DNA from: Paramyrothecium sp. XJ0827
Lineage: Eukaryota; Ascomycota; Sordariomycetes; Hypocreales; Stachybotryaceae
Reading direction: 5' to 3'
DNA: 64,000 nucleotides
Assembly: GCA_020881915.1 (NCBI GenBank)
Contig: JAJFPB010000002.1
Span: 2,790,001 to 2,854,000, forward strand
Positions 1 to 9,843 of the stretch are shown here, one piece after another (the first letter of the stretch is position 1; each line of letters starts with the position of its first letter). The notes under the pieces were generated by a model. That model was not told where the DNA came from. It worked only from the letters and a program-made list of their open reading frames with translations, and did not search any database. The position numbers and the translations under genes are program-made.

Positions 1-428
1 CCACCAAAACACCCGGAGGTTGACCGTTGGGCAGACAAAATCAAAGACTTTTGTCCAAGTTCTAGTGGACGGCCTTGATTTGGTGAATGAAGTCACCCAA
101 AGTCACGTGCGGGGCATTGAAGCGTGCAACTCCATGAAAGCGTGGGTGGGGCCCTTAGTTGTGGATCCACCCAATCCGGTTGGGTCGCTGGCAGCATCGG
201 TACCTCCCCCCAGGCCCTGGATGTGGAGGTACAGCTGTCCTAAGCAGCATCAGAGTCGCAGAGCTTCATCGTCAATTCTGGAACTCCCAACGCAAAAGGA
301 TTTGTAAGTTATTGTCCTTACGTTCTAGCAAGATCAGCTATTTGCTCTTGTCACTGACACACTACGGCACAGTCGATTTAAGGCCGATCCTAGCGTCGTA
401 ATACGACGATTCGATTCGATTCGCAAAG
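1..428. other. Intergenic: upstream region and leader of OST4
   Basis: No convincing gene is visible here. The open frames at 20-307 and 159-401 have no recognisable composition or motif and run into the OST4 leader. A small hairpin-capable inverted repeat lies at 169-185, with arms ACCCAA and TTGGGT around TCCGG. A TTCGATTCGATTCG run just precedes the OST4 start. Confidence 0.5.
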
Positions 429-575
429 ATGATCTCCGACAACGACCTCTACAGATTGGCCGTCTTCTTGGGCACAACGGCAATGGTTTTGATTGTAGCC
501 TACCACTTCCTCGAGATCAATGCTGCCAATTTGCCCGCGGCGGCGCGAAAAGTGGAGGCCTCGGAGAGCTCATGA
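429..575 (+). CDS. OST4: Oligosaccharyltransferase subunit Ost4 (mini-membrane protein)
   Basis: This single-exon gene encodes a 48-residue protein and is easily missed because of its size. The N-terminus reads MISDNDLYRLAVFLGTTAMV and continues into LIVAYHFLE. This matches the Ost4 family: a start MISD, one transmembrane helix at about residues 9-29 and a short polar tail. Ost4 is a subunit of the endoplasmic-reticulum oligosaccharyltransferase, which transfers the dolichol-linked glycan to nascent proteins. In yeast it bridges Stt3 and Ost3/Ost6. The yeast protein is 36 residues, so this copy has a somewhat longer C-terminal tail, as is usual in filamentous fungi. The start is the only in-frame ATG before the helix. 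YRA1 lies downstream on the same strand, about 1.6 kb away. Confidence 0.9.
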   Translation: MISDNDLYRLAVFLGTTAMVLIVAYHFLEINAANLPAAARKVEASESS

Positions 576-2185
576 TCGAAGAAAGGACACGATGCCCAGG
601 AATCAGGTTCTCGCCACATAACGACCGCGCGAAAACACAAAGAGGAAAAGGGAGATGAATAGTAACTCGTGGATCGAAGGGCGTCGGCTACAACGGAGCG
701 GGAATACTGTTACGGAGATCCTTGGTGTCGCTTGATAGGACGTCTATCTGGAACAAATGGTGCTGGGATATAAGACTGTTGCACGGGTGGGATTTCAAGC
801 TTGTGAGGCCTCGAAAGTGATTCGAGACTGCTCAGTATCTGCCGGCATTCGCTCTGCGATTGCAATTCATCAAAGCAACATTGCGAGCATCGCGTGTTTG
901 AGCGCAAGAATCCGCACGCACGGCTCGAGAAGCTGCATCAACAATAAGATTCAATAATACCCTGATTCACTATTCAACACCGGCGAACCATCATGTTTCG
1001 AGCATGACCAATTGCCTTGTATCCATAGCATAGTGGATTATGCCGTCAGGACATCTTCACTATTTGAAGTTCACAGCTCTGCTTGCATTCCTGGAGTCTG
1101 CACATTCGAGCATATGTCGAGACATTCACGGGGATTCTGTCCGCTAGAAACCATTCGGCCCATTGAATGTAGACTTGACTTGGTATTGCCGAGACACTCG
1201 TGAAGGAATTTGGCCGTTGAAAACCTTGCTTTTGATGCTTGCTGCATTCACCCTTTTTGAGCTGCGTGACGTGGAAGGCTACTTGATAAGGTCGCCTTTT
1301 CAGCATGGTGAGTCAAGGGAAGGGAATCTTCCGAAGGGCGAAAGGAGCGCCATGGCGCACGACCAGGAACTGGGCTTACTGTACCTACTTGGCCAGTAAC
1401 CTATCGCAGCCCATCAATGCACCCCGTAAAGTCATCTTAGGATGTGCGGTTCAGCTCGGCCGACACGGTCAGGTTAAGGCCATCCTTGAAGCCGCCCCAT
1501 CAAGGTTATGCAGTGTTTACTTGCGATGTTGTCATCAGCCCAAGTGAAGTTACTGCTGCATTGGGTACCGAACACGCACTTTGCCCACCTAATGTTACTT
1601 TTGGCTCAGGTATCTGCTCAATTGGGTACCTCGCCCTTGGGGAGTAATCTGCAGCACGCGTCCTGTAAAGGCTGAGGCTAACTTAGCTTACCTTAGGCTG
1701 ACCACTCCAACAGAACCCCCCTTTGCCCAAGTAAAGTACCTGAGGCAGGCAGGTCCATTAGCTCCCTCCCCTCCTACCTTACTTACCCTTGCACTCTTCG
1801 TCTCCCTTTCTTCGACTTGTACTTACTCCCTTCATCAGAGATCCCATCCCTCCACGCAACCGTCAGCCTCTCTTCTAGATCATCCACCTTTTTCTCTTCC
1901 AAAGAAACCGCGCGCTATTCTTGTCGCGTCATCTTTCTCTTTTTCCACCGCGACGCTTTCTTAATACACACACTTGCCATTAGTCGACTTGACCTTTCGC
2001 GACTTTGCAAACATTGCGCAGACGCGAACACAAGCTATTCCCTGCGAAGCGTTTACTCTTCTTCCCTCGCGAACCCAACCGCGGTCGCTATTGAGCTGCA
2101 CGTTTGCCGTACCAGCTCCACGGCATCACCACTCACGCGTCAAGCCATTTACCACCCTCTCGCCCGACCCCCAAACTCTTTTAAA
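576..2185. other. Intergenic: OST4 3' region and YRA1 promoter/leader
   Basis: I see no gene between OST4 and YRA1. The right part (about 1750-1960) is strongly CT-rich on the plus strand, which in filamentous fungi usually marks the transcription start region, so YRA1 probably has a leader of 200-350 nt. The frame of YRA1 exon 1 stays open upstream to 1817, but that sequence resembles leader DNA rather than protein. A GCTTACCTTAGG element at about 1686 belongs to the AGGTA/TACCT motif family seen across the window. Confidence 0.5.
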
Positions 2186-3889
2186 ATGTCTGGCAAGCTC
2201 GACCAGTCTCTTGACGAGATTACCACGGCCCAGCGCCGGTCTACCCGCCAACGTCGCACTACCCAGCGACGCTCTACTGGCCGCCCTACTCCCGCTGCTC
2301 CTGTTGGAGGCATCCAGAAGGCGACCAAGCCCGCACGTGGTGCTGCGGCAAAGCCTGCTCTCGCAAAGGCCGCTGCCGCCAACTCTGACAGCAAGGTCAT
2401 TGTGAGCAATCTGGTAGGTACACCCATTGCTTGCGATCATTAAAGGAAGACGCACTAACAAGAGAGTAGCCCAAGGACGTGACTGAGAAGCAGATCAAGG
2501 TATGTTTCCGGTGAGGCTCTTTGAGCCGTTCGGGCTTCGTTCGGCCTCTCGTTCCTGGCTATGCTCCTTATCCTTGTCGTCATCGCAACCTCCGTAGGAG
2601 GACCCATCGATCACGCCTCTGGTTCGAAATACTGGTGATAGCTCCTTCCTTGACGCACGCAGTCCCTGAAATATGGTAGACTCCCACGTCGGAAGTCGAG
2701 CACATTCTTGCCTCTATTCTGTTCAATCCGGTGCCTGGTCAGCACCTTGAATATGTTCTAGATGGCTATGGAAGAATGGTGTCACGCGTTAAATCACGCT
2801 TTTCGTCCAGGCACGGCTGATGATGGTGCGATGCGATCATCACAAAACGGGTCAGCTTGTCGAGCAGACAGTGAGCTACACAACATCATGGTCGTTTTTC
2901 ATGACTCAAGATGCATTTCTGATGTTACGAGCACTTTTGTAATTGCTTTATGTGCGCGCACCTGCCACTTCATCGCGGGCGAAGAGAGGCTGGATCCTTC
3001 GCGGCAGGTGCGCCATTTGCTCTACCCTGTCAAGGAGAGCAGGAATTCCTTGAGGTCTTGGCGGGCCTTGTCTCTCGGATCCCATCAGTGCTCACTGTTC
3101 TGCTCGCTGGCGGCCGTCACCCGTTTTGTTGATATTCGCTTGCTGGCAATTTACGCCGGATATACTCGACCTGTCGATGCTCGGATTCGGTTTCGCTTTA
3201 CGCTTTGCGCACGTCGACCTTCCTTCACTGACACTCCTGCGCCAATTAGGAATATTTCGTCCAGTCCGTCGGTCCCATCAAGAGGGTAGAACTCGCTTAC
3301 GGCCCGAACTCGCAAAGCCGTGGTATCGCATCAGTCATCTTCAACAAGCCAGATGGCGCTAGTAAGGCTTTCCAGAAACTAAACGGTCTTCTGGTCGACA
3401 ACCGTCCGATCAAGGTAACTACTCAATTGGATCAGCCTCAAACCACAAAAGCTAATGAAGACCAGATCGAGATCGTTGTGGGTGCTGCACAGGCCGATAA
3501 GGTTATCCCGCCTCCTGCCAAGACGCTGGCTGAGCGCACTACGTAAGTTTGCATTGTGAAATCACTTGTTATATCTGCCATCTAACGCAATAAACAGCCA
3601 GCCAAAGGCACAGCCTAAATCTGCTGCCTCCAACAAGCAGACAGCCAAGGCCACCAAGGGCGCCGCTGCAAAGGGCGCCGCCACTGTTGGCAAGGGCCGT
3701 CGCGGTGGTCGAAGCGCACGACCTGCGAAGAAGACGGCCGAGGAGCTCGACTCAGAGATGGCCGACTACTTCGGTAGTGGCTCGACCAATGAGAACAGCA
3801 CCAACGCTGCTACTGCTGCTGCCCCTGCTCCTGCTCCTGCCGCAGGCACCGCTGGCGATGCCGCTATGGAGGACGAGATCATGGTATGA
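2186..3889 (+). CDS. YRA1: mRNA export adaptor Yra1/ALYREF (RRM protein)
   Basis: Exons 2186-2413, 2470-2499, 3250-3414, 3466-3542 and 3598-3889 give 263 residues. Yra1/ALYREF is the nuclear TREX adaptor that couples splicing and 3'-end formation to mRNA export through the helicase Sub2/UAP56 and Mex67. The order is typical: an N-terminal UAP56-binding motif (LDQSLDEI, residues 5-12), an RG/R-rich linker, one RRM (about 69-145; RNP2 VIVSNL, RNP1 RGIASVIF), a basic K/A/R-rich region, and a C-terminal second UAP56-binding motif (AEELDSEMADYFG). All joins keep phase. Intron 2 is about 750 nt, roughly ten times the other introns, and sits inside the RRM between QIK and EYF. An alternative last intron (3885 to about 3931) would put the stop right after the last ATG codon, so the C-terminus could end IM or IMV. 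Confidence 0.92.
2500..3249 (+). promoter_or_regulatory. Long YRA1 intron 2, possible autoregulatory intron
   Basis: The intron starts GTATGT and ends CAATTAG, with a good CTGAC branch site about 20 nt upstream of the acceptor. At 750 nt it stands far above the 51-57 nt of the other three introns in this gene. It contains open frames on the plus strand (for example 2762-3289), none with recognisable content. Budding yeast YRA1 has a single 766-nt intron used for negative autoregulation through inefficient splicing. From memory of that gene (first exon 285 nt), its position falls between the residues equivalent to those here. A regulatory role in this fungus is inferred. Confidence 0.45.
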
Positions 3890-4784
3890 TTCCACGTGCC
3901 CTGGAGTCAGTCATCCACTAACGCACCCTAGTAATGGTCATAAGGAGGATGATTTTGGTGCTTCCGCTGATGTCTCTTACACATAATACAAAGCAATTAA
4001 ATATGCAACGCTATAGCGTAGGGAATTTGGGGCGTATGACAATATTGTTTTCTTCATCATTATCGCAGGCTGCCAAGATCAATTAGGCGAGGCAGGGGGA
4101 TTACGGAGACTTTAGGCATTCTTCAGACCTGATCTCAACAACCTCAAGTTTTACTGCCTCAGATCTACATCGATTCGTGAACATGTCTTCTAAGATATTT
4201 ACCTAAAGTTCCAATGTGTCTGTAATTCTATGTGTAGATGCTGGGTGCAGAAATCCGTGTCATCAAGTGTTCGGTCTAGGGATGGCCCTCCGCATGGGGT
4301 CTGTCTAGTTGTGTTAACAAGTTGAATCTCTTGCCGTTTCCAGTGTATTTTGGTTTCATGCGTAGGAACTCCTGCCTGGGATCCCCGTGGCCAGCTTCAG
4401 TGACACATCATTGCTCCTGGACATGAGAACCTAGATCTCTTGAGGATTCTGCTGAGATAAAACGATGACTGTCTGCTCATAACTACTGTCACGCGTCAGG
4501 TTTTGCTCGGTTTGATCATATGAGGCACTTTCGTGTGCCAGATCCGATGTCAGTTCACAGGCTTAGCACCGAAGCAATCTCAGGGCAGGGCAACGAAACT
4601 GGGGGAATTTGTCTTATTCATGTAGATTATCCTTGAGTCGTGTGGAAAGGATTCTTTTAAGTCAGTAAAACTACTGGCTAGTGGATCTGGCGTAAAATGA
4701 TGAGAAGACGACAGACATCTGCCGTCCTCCTAAGGTCCCCAACATGGCCCTTGGGGCATTGTTGTATCTTTCGAATTTCGTCCT
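3890..4784. other. Intergenic between convergent YRA1 and SBA1
   Basis: This is the 3'-UTR and terminator territory of two convergent genes. I see no supported ORF, RNA gene or repeat. The last possible YRA1 intron (donor overlapping the stop codon at 3885, acceptor CACCCTAG just before 3932) lies at its left edge. Confidence 0.5.
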
Positions 4785-5776
4785 TTAAGCCTTGGCTGGC
4801 GCGTCCTTGCCCTTGGTCTCATCCTGCAACGCAGGCATACCCTCCTCCTCCTCCTCCTCGTCGTCATCGTCGTCCTCGCCGGGCTTGCCGCCCAAGCCGT
4901 CGAGGCCCATGGCGCTCAGGTCGGGCATGTCGCCTCCGGCGCCCAGCTTGGAGAAGTCGATGCCGCCGAAGTCACTGCCACCTGCAGATTTGAGTGTTAG
5001 CGACGAAGGCGAAGGCGGGATTAGTTTGAAGGGGAACTTCAGGGGATTGCTGTGCCGAAGCGCGAAGCTGGTTGGCGAAGCATGAGGCCGCGTCACGTAC
5101 CTGGTCCACCCATGCCGGGCATACCACCTATGACCATGTCAGTAGTCTGTTGAAGTCAAGACAGGACCCGCGCTCTATCAAGCCCGGTCAAGGGCTCGGT
5201 AGGGTTGATGCAGGCGAGATTCAAGGCATCACTCACCCATTCCACCGAACTGGGAGAAGTCCTCCTCGGGAGCCTCGTTCTGCTCGTCCTCGTCGAGCCA
5301 CTTGTCGAAGTCGGTCTTGAGGAAGTGGACCTTCTTGGAGTCCTTGAGCAGCCGGGGCCAGTACTCCTCCTTGAGCTCCTTCTTCTGCAGCTTCATCTCG
5401 ACGTTCTTGGCGGTGTGGTTGATCTTGCTCTCCGCGGGGTCAATCTCGCCGTAGAACTCGAGCTCGACGTGGTACTTCTTCTTGAGCGTGCCCGAGGTTC
5501 CGGTGAAGGTCAGGCCGGTGGGCTTGAGGTCGAGCTTGATGTCGTCCTTGGAGACATCGGGGACGGAGATGGTGAGGTAGACGAAGTTCTTTGAAGCATC
5601 GGCAACAGACGAGCGCTGGGCCCAGAGGACTGAAGCGCGCACAGAGTGTTAGCATGTGCTTGTCTGTCGGCTGCAGGGGCAACCAGTGCAAGCTATTTCT
5701 TGATCGACTCCAAGAGATTGCAAGCTGTGCAGGTCAGGAGGCACGCCTTACCTTCGGGGGTTGCTGTCTCAGCCAT
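4785..5776 (-). CDS. SBA1: Hsp90 co-chaperone p23/Sba1 (CS domain)
   Basis: Exons on the minus strand are 5776-5752, 5629-5237, 5127-5101 and 4981-4785, giving 213 residues. Sba1/p23 binds ATP-bound Hsp90 in the cytosol and nucleus and stabilises client complexes. The CS beta-sandwich covers about residues 8-115 and includes the family signature WPRLLKDSKKVHFLKTDFDKW (split by eye as WPRLL and the FLKTDFDKW tail). A Gly/Met-rich stretch and an acidic tail with D/E runs follow. Exon 3 is only 27 nt and encodes part of the Gly-Met segment. All joins preserve phase (1, 1, 1). The gene is divergent from VPS24, with 1.2 kb between the starts. Confidence 0.93.
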
Positions 5777-7004
5777 TGTGTGGTAAAGTTAGAGGTTCTG
5801 GGGGGCAATAGAATCAATGTTTCGATCGCTTGGGCTCTGTGGATTTCAGAGTTGCGACGCAGCAGAAGCGTTGAGGGGGAGGGGGTATAGTTGGGTTGGA
5901 GTTGAACTGTGGTTTGTATGAAGGATCGTGGTTTTTCACAGTGACAAAGGCTTTAAGATAGCCAGTGGTGCATCAATGAGGCTGCGCAATGGAGCCGGAT
6001 GGACTGGGGCATCATGGAATGTCTAAGAAGCTCAAAGATTTAGTATGACGAGCATCTAGCCCCAGCCGAACTAGATGCAGAGGTACTTCAATCCCGGCGA
6101 AACCTAACAGGGTTACACAAGTACCTCGTTAACGCGCCATATCCCTGACTGTTAAAGCGGCTCCTCATGGTGGGCTGCCGCAGGTACCCCTCCAACTCAG
6201 CTCAGGTACCCAGAATAGCTCCCCCCACGCCGCCCAGCGATTGCTGCAGCTTTCGAGAAAAGCCGATACGAGGTGGCCTGTGTTTGCAGACGAATTGGCA
6301 CTCGGTCAGCATCGATTTCATCTACCGAAAGGCATTGCCATCACGGGATGCTCAGCAGACCGGCGCATCAACCCTAGTTTCGCCAGCCACCAGATGTAAA
6401 CGTTGCGGTCAAGCACAACGGCGGGGTAACGGTACCCTGCGCACCAAGCTTTCCTCACGTAATGTTGGCGTAGAGGCTAGGAGGCACGGCAGCCTGCGCT
6501 GCTAGATTCGGTACATACCTGCCTGAGGAACCTTACCTAAGGTGCCCTACCAACATGCCCTACCAACATGCCCCTGTCTCGGCTGCTGGCCCGTCACTAA
6601 ACAGCTGCCTGCCCTGCCCAAGCCCTGCCTGCAGTGGGTTCACGGCGATTCGAACCAGGCCTTGTGGGGGGGGGGGTTGGAGGAGCACAAGGCCCAGAAC
6701 CTTGGCCTGCCGCTCAGCCTCGGGGCCACGGAAGCTTTAACCGCCGGCCAACGTCACACGTCATGTCGTGCGCGCATTGGAACTTGATTCGACGATGAAT
6801 GCTGGTTGAACAGATCTGCCAGCACGCGCGCGACACAACTTGCTGCATGGAAATCTGAGGCCCGCGTAGAGCCGTAGTCCTCTCCCATAGAGGAAGAACA
6901 TCAGCGAGTCTTGACTTTGATTCCTTGCTTATTTCTCCCCCGACAGCGGCCTCCGCCTTCTTACCCCTCCACGAGCTGGCCACCGCTGCCAGCGCACATC
7001 CACC
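5777..7004. other. Divergent promoter region SBA1 / VPS24
   Basis: This 1.2-kb interval separates two divergent starts. It contains several AGGTACC / CCTTACCTAAGG elements (about 6180, 6200 and 6530), a tandem CCTACCAACATG duplication near 6545-6567 and a run of about eleven G at 6666. Open frames here (for example 6167-6505) show no protein-like features. Confidence 0.5.
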
Positions 7005-7769
7005 ATGGAGACCTTCAGAGCGCTATTCGCCAAACCCGATCCTCAAGCACAGGTACGGCCTGATGAGCTACGGGCGATGCCACCGGCACTCAGAGTGGAC
7101 TTGTTATCGCTGACCTGCGACGTTGCCCTGTTTTCATAGGTCCGAAAATGCAACTCCTTACTACGTTCCAACATCCGCAAACTCGATCGCGACATCGCAG
7201 CGGTCAAGCAGGTTGAGGTCAAGACGAAGAACCTCATCATGCAAGCCGACAAGCGTGCGCAGCGCGACCCTTCGCGCGCCCAGCAGGCGCAGAAGGAAGC
7301 GCGCGAGTTCGCCCGGGAGCTCATCCGCCACCGCAAAACGTCCGCCCGCCTCGTCACCGCCAAGGCGCAGCTGAGCTCGGTCCAGATGCAGGTGAACGAG
7401 GCGTTCGCCGTGCGCAAGATCGAGGGCTCCATCCGCGCCAGCGTCGGCATCATGAAGGACGTCAACACGCTCATCCGGCTGCCCGAGCTGGGCGGGACGA
7501 TGCAGGAGCTCGGCACGGAGCTGATGAAGGCCGGCATCATCGAGGAGATGGTCGACGACGTGCTGCCCGAGGAGGTCGAGATGGAGGACGAGGCGGAGGG
7601 CGAGGTCGACAAGGTCCTGGGCGAGATCCTCAAGGACAAGAAGGAGACCAAGCTGCCCGCCGCGCCGATACCGGAGCCCCAGAAGCCCGTGGAGGCAGAG
7701 GAGGAGGAGGAGGACGCCGAAGCCATGATGGACCAGATGCGCAACCGCCTCGAGGCGCTGCGCAGTTAG
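7005..7769 (+). CDS. VPS24: ESCRT-III subunit Vps24 (CHMP3 family, Snf7 domain)
   Basis: Exons 7005-7052 and 7140-7769 encode 225 residues. Vps24 is a core ESCRT-III subunit that co-polymerises with Vps2 on endosomes to drive vesicle budding into multivesicular bodies and recruit Vps4. The N-terminus METFRALFAKPDPQAQ is the family hallmark. It is followed by the basic alpha1-alpha2 hairpin (VRKCNSLLRSNIRKLDRDI), the helical core with the conserved LIRLPELGGTMQELGTELMK region, an acidic linker and a C-terminal MIM-type helix (MMDQMRNRLEALRS). Length is normal for the family. Splitting the gene after about 16 codons by one short intron is common in fungi. The intron is phase 0, with donor GTACGG and acceptor TTTTCATAG. 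Confidence 0.94.
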
Positions 7770-8342
7770 GGGGGTCGTTACAAGGGGGCAGGGGCAACTG
7801 CTTGGTCGGATGGATCAAGTGTGCCAGGCTTGGAGTTCAGGGCGTTCTGGCGTCTACAATTATTCTTCGAGACTTACCGTCAGATATCTATTCAAACTTT
7901 AGAGATGTGCTTCAAGCATCATAAGACACCATTTCACAATGCAACGTCGGGCCTGCTCCATACTGCTCTGCCGAGAGGGATGCCGTGGAGTGCCGGATGC
8001 AGCCCTGAGGACGCTTTATCTATCCCTGAGTGGTGATCTAACATGAGAGCACGGCGTGTCTGACCTCTGTATCTGATCAATGACCGGCGTATGCAGCAAG
8101 AAGTTCCGGGCATTACTTTCTGTGGTGATCAGGTCAGAGGAACGGGAGTGGGATGACTGAAGAAAAGAGAAAGCTAGCTCTGTATCCTGATTGACTTGGT
8201 AGATAGGCTTTTTGAGCAAGCTCCTCAGCCCATCGAAGGGGTGTCTACTGTTGACCGACAAAGCTAGAGGTGGCGTGCTTGGTATGAGTTATTCTGGTCT
8301 TTTGAAAAGGGTATCCATCTCAAAGGCACCACATGAGAAGCC
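7770..8342. other. Intergenic, VPS24 3' region
   Basis: I see nothing here beyond VPS24 downstream sequence. Short open frames on both strands lack any protein-like signature. The composition is ordinary up to about 8340, where an AT-rich island starts. Confidence 0.45.
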
Positions 8343-8612
8343 ATAATCCAGAGACTACTTACTTGTAAATTAGGTATATCAGTAGTAGTTTATAACAATC
8401 TTCTCTTGAATATCTCTTTCAAAAGAGATTATGCTCCTTATATTTATTAAATATTACTCTAATATTATTCTAGTATTTTTCTAATTTTATTCTTCTTAAT
8501 CTCTAAGATTTTCTTCTGTTTTTCTAATATGCTAATTTAAAAAGTCATTCTCTTCAGTAGTAATAAGATAGTTAACTTTTGTTAAAAAGATAGTAATACA
8601 TGGATATAGCTT
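8343..8612. repeat. AT-rich island bordering a gene relic
   Basis: From about 8343 the sequence changes abruptly to long A/T stretches, visibly much richer in TTA, AAT and TAT than either side. Abrupt AT islands next to broken genes are the usual footprint of repeat-induced point mutation on old transposon copies in this fungal class. The element itself cannot be identified. A second, weaker AT-rich stretch at about 15165-15400 shares a short reverse-complementary motif (TTCTTCTTAATCTC). Confidence 0.45.
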
Positions 8613-9185
8613 ATGGAGTTACTAATAGGTCTCTTATATGCTTCGAGATTTTTCATGACTTTCTGTAGTAGTCATCTATCTATGCATGATCACTTATTAT
8701 TGCATGCGGCATCAATACTTGGATCAAAGGAACAATTCATGTGCCCGAGGGAATTCCGGAACGCATTCAAAGAGTCACCAGCGTTTGGTTTTGTTATCCT
8801 GGATGAGGCACACACAGCGCGCAATCGGGAGTCATGCTACTTCCACGCAATATCGATACTGGATAAGGAAGGCTTGCTGTGGATAACTGGGACGACGCTG
8901 TACAACAGCCAGTCTGATATCGTTGCCCGGCTGATGCTGATGTGGGAGCTTATCGGCATCGACTGGGACTTCCACAAAAATAACCTCGGTGACTTGGAGG
9001 GTCTATATCACCAAGGCTACGACCCTATGAGAAAAGTTGATCCCCTAACTATTAGAGGTCATGAGATCGATACTAGGGGACTTCTCTTTAAAATGGGTTC
9101 AGAGAACAAAGCCCTTGCAAAAATGAAAAAAGGCGTGTCTCAAAGATGGTCGTCGTCTTTGGATGATGCGCCCTGGGCTGCTTGA
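8613..9185 (+). pseudogene. SNF2-type helicase fragment, degenerate
   Basis: The open frame of 190 codons carries a Walker B/DEAH box (VILDEAHTARN, residues 61-71) and a motif III-like ITGTTLYNSQSD (91-102, intact families have TGTPLxN). That is the spacing of the SNF2 ATPase core, seen in Rad5/Rad16-like and transposon-associated fungal helicases. The Walker A motif upstream is absent; instead the frame opens in AT-rich DNA. After residue about 165 the similarity fades and stops follow in every frame. This is a relic of perhaps one fifth of an ordinary SNF2 protein. A short genuine fragment gene cannot be excluded, but the missing lobes make it non-functional as an ATPase. Confidence 0.55.
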
Positions 9186-9843
9186 GGACCTCAGGTGACA
9201 GGCAAAATGGGGGATCAGCTTTGCCCATGAGGTTCTCAGAAATGCCATGATGAAGTTCCAATCAAGGTGGACAACAAGCTCAGGAATCCGTTTGCCAGAC
9301 GGAGCAAGCTTTTTCCTCCGGGCCAGGGATACCACCTTGCCGTATATATAAGCCTCTCCTGCTACATTAGTTCACGAGGGTAAGAGGTTACATTCGACCT
9401 TTTAAATTTTATTCATGTCTCCTATTATCAGAACAATATCTTCCTTGGGCTCTTCCTGGTATAGCCTTATTTTCGTCTAAAGGTTCCCCTAATTCATGTC
9501 GCGAGACGGCTGGCGGTGATGTTGATCCGGGCGAACATACCACATCGACTATGTCAAGACAAATCATTTGATGGAGCTACTATACTGCACTTTGCTTAGA
9601 GGAGCTGCCAAATGAAGACCTAATTACAATCCTACATCCCCATCAGATCTGATCGTAACCTCTGACCCCCGAACACACAAGAGAAGAACACCTGAAGATC
9701 TTTTCATGTTGGAGCAAAGCAATATCCCATTGGACCAGTAAAAATTTGGCCACCTTAACTTCAGACAAACCAGGTTGAAAAAGAAATCCGAGATGGAAAT
9801 GGCATCCTGGCAAGTCTTTACTTGCAGGCAAAGAGCAAGGCCC
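9186..9843. other. Non-coding stretch between two gene relics
   Basis: I see no intact gene. A TATATATAA box stands at about 9341-9350, followed by a CT-containing leader-like stretch, but no sustained ORF follows on the plus strand. This may be the promoter of a lost gene, or chance. Minus-strand frames here only continue the shifted reading of the broken Lys/Arg-rich gene beyond its likely stop at 9844. Confidence 0.4.

Noticed and set aside
1817..2185. In-frame N-terminal extension of YRA1
   Set aside because: CT-rich leader composition; the ATG at 2186 begins the conserved UAP56-binding motif exactly as in the family.
2762..3289. 175-codon open frame inside YRA1 intron 2
   Set aside because: It runs through the intron acceptor into exon 3 in the wrong frame and has no protein-like features.
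6641..6660. GATTCGAACC, the T-loop consensus of a tRNA on the minus strand
   Set aside because: The flanking bases cannot form a T stem or acceptor stem; no anticodon arm is found.
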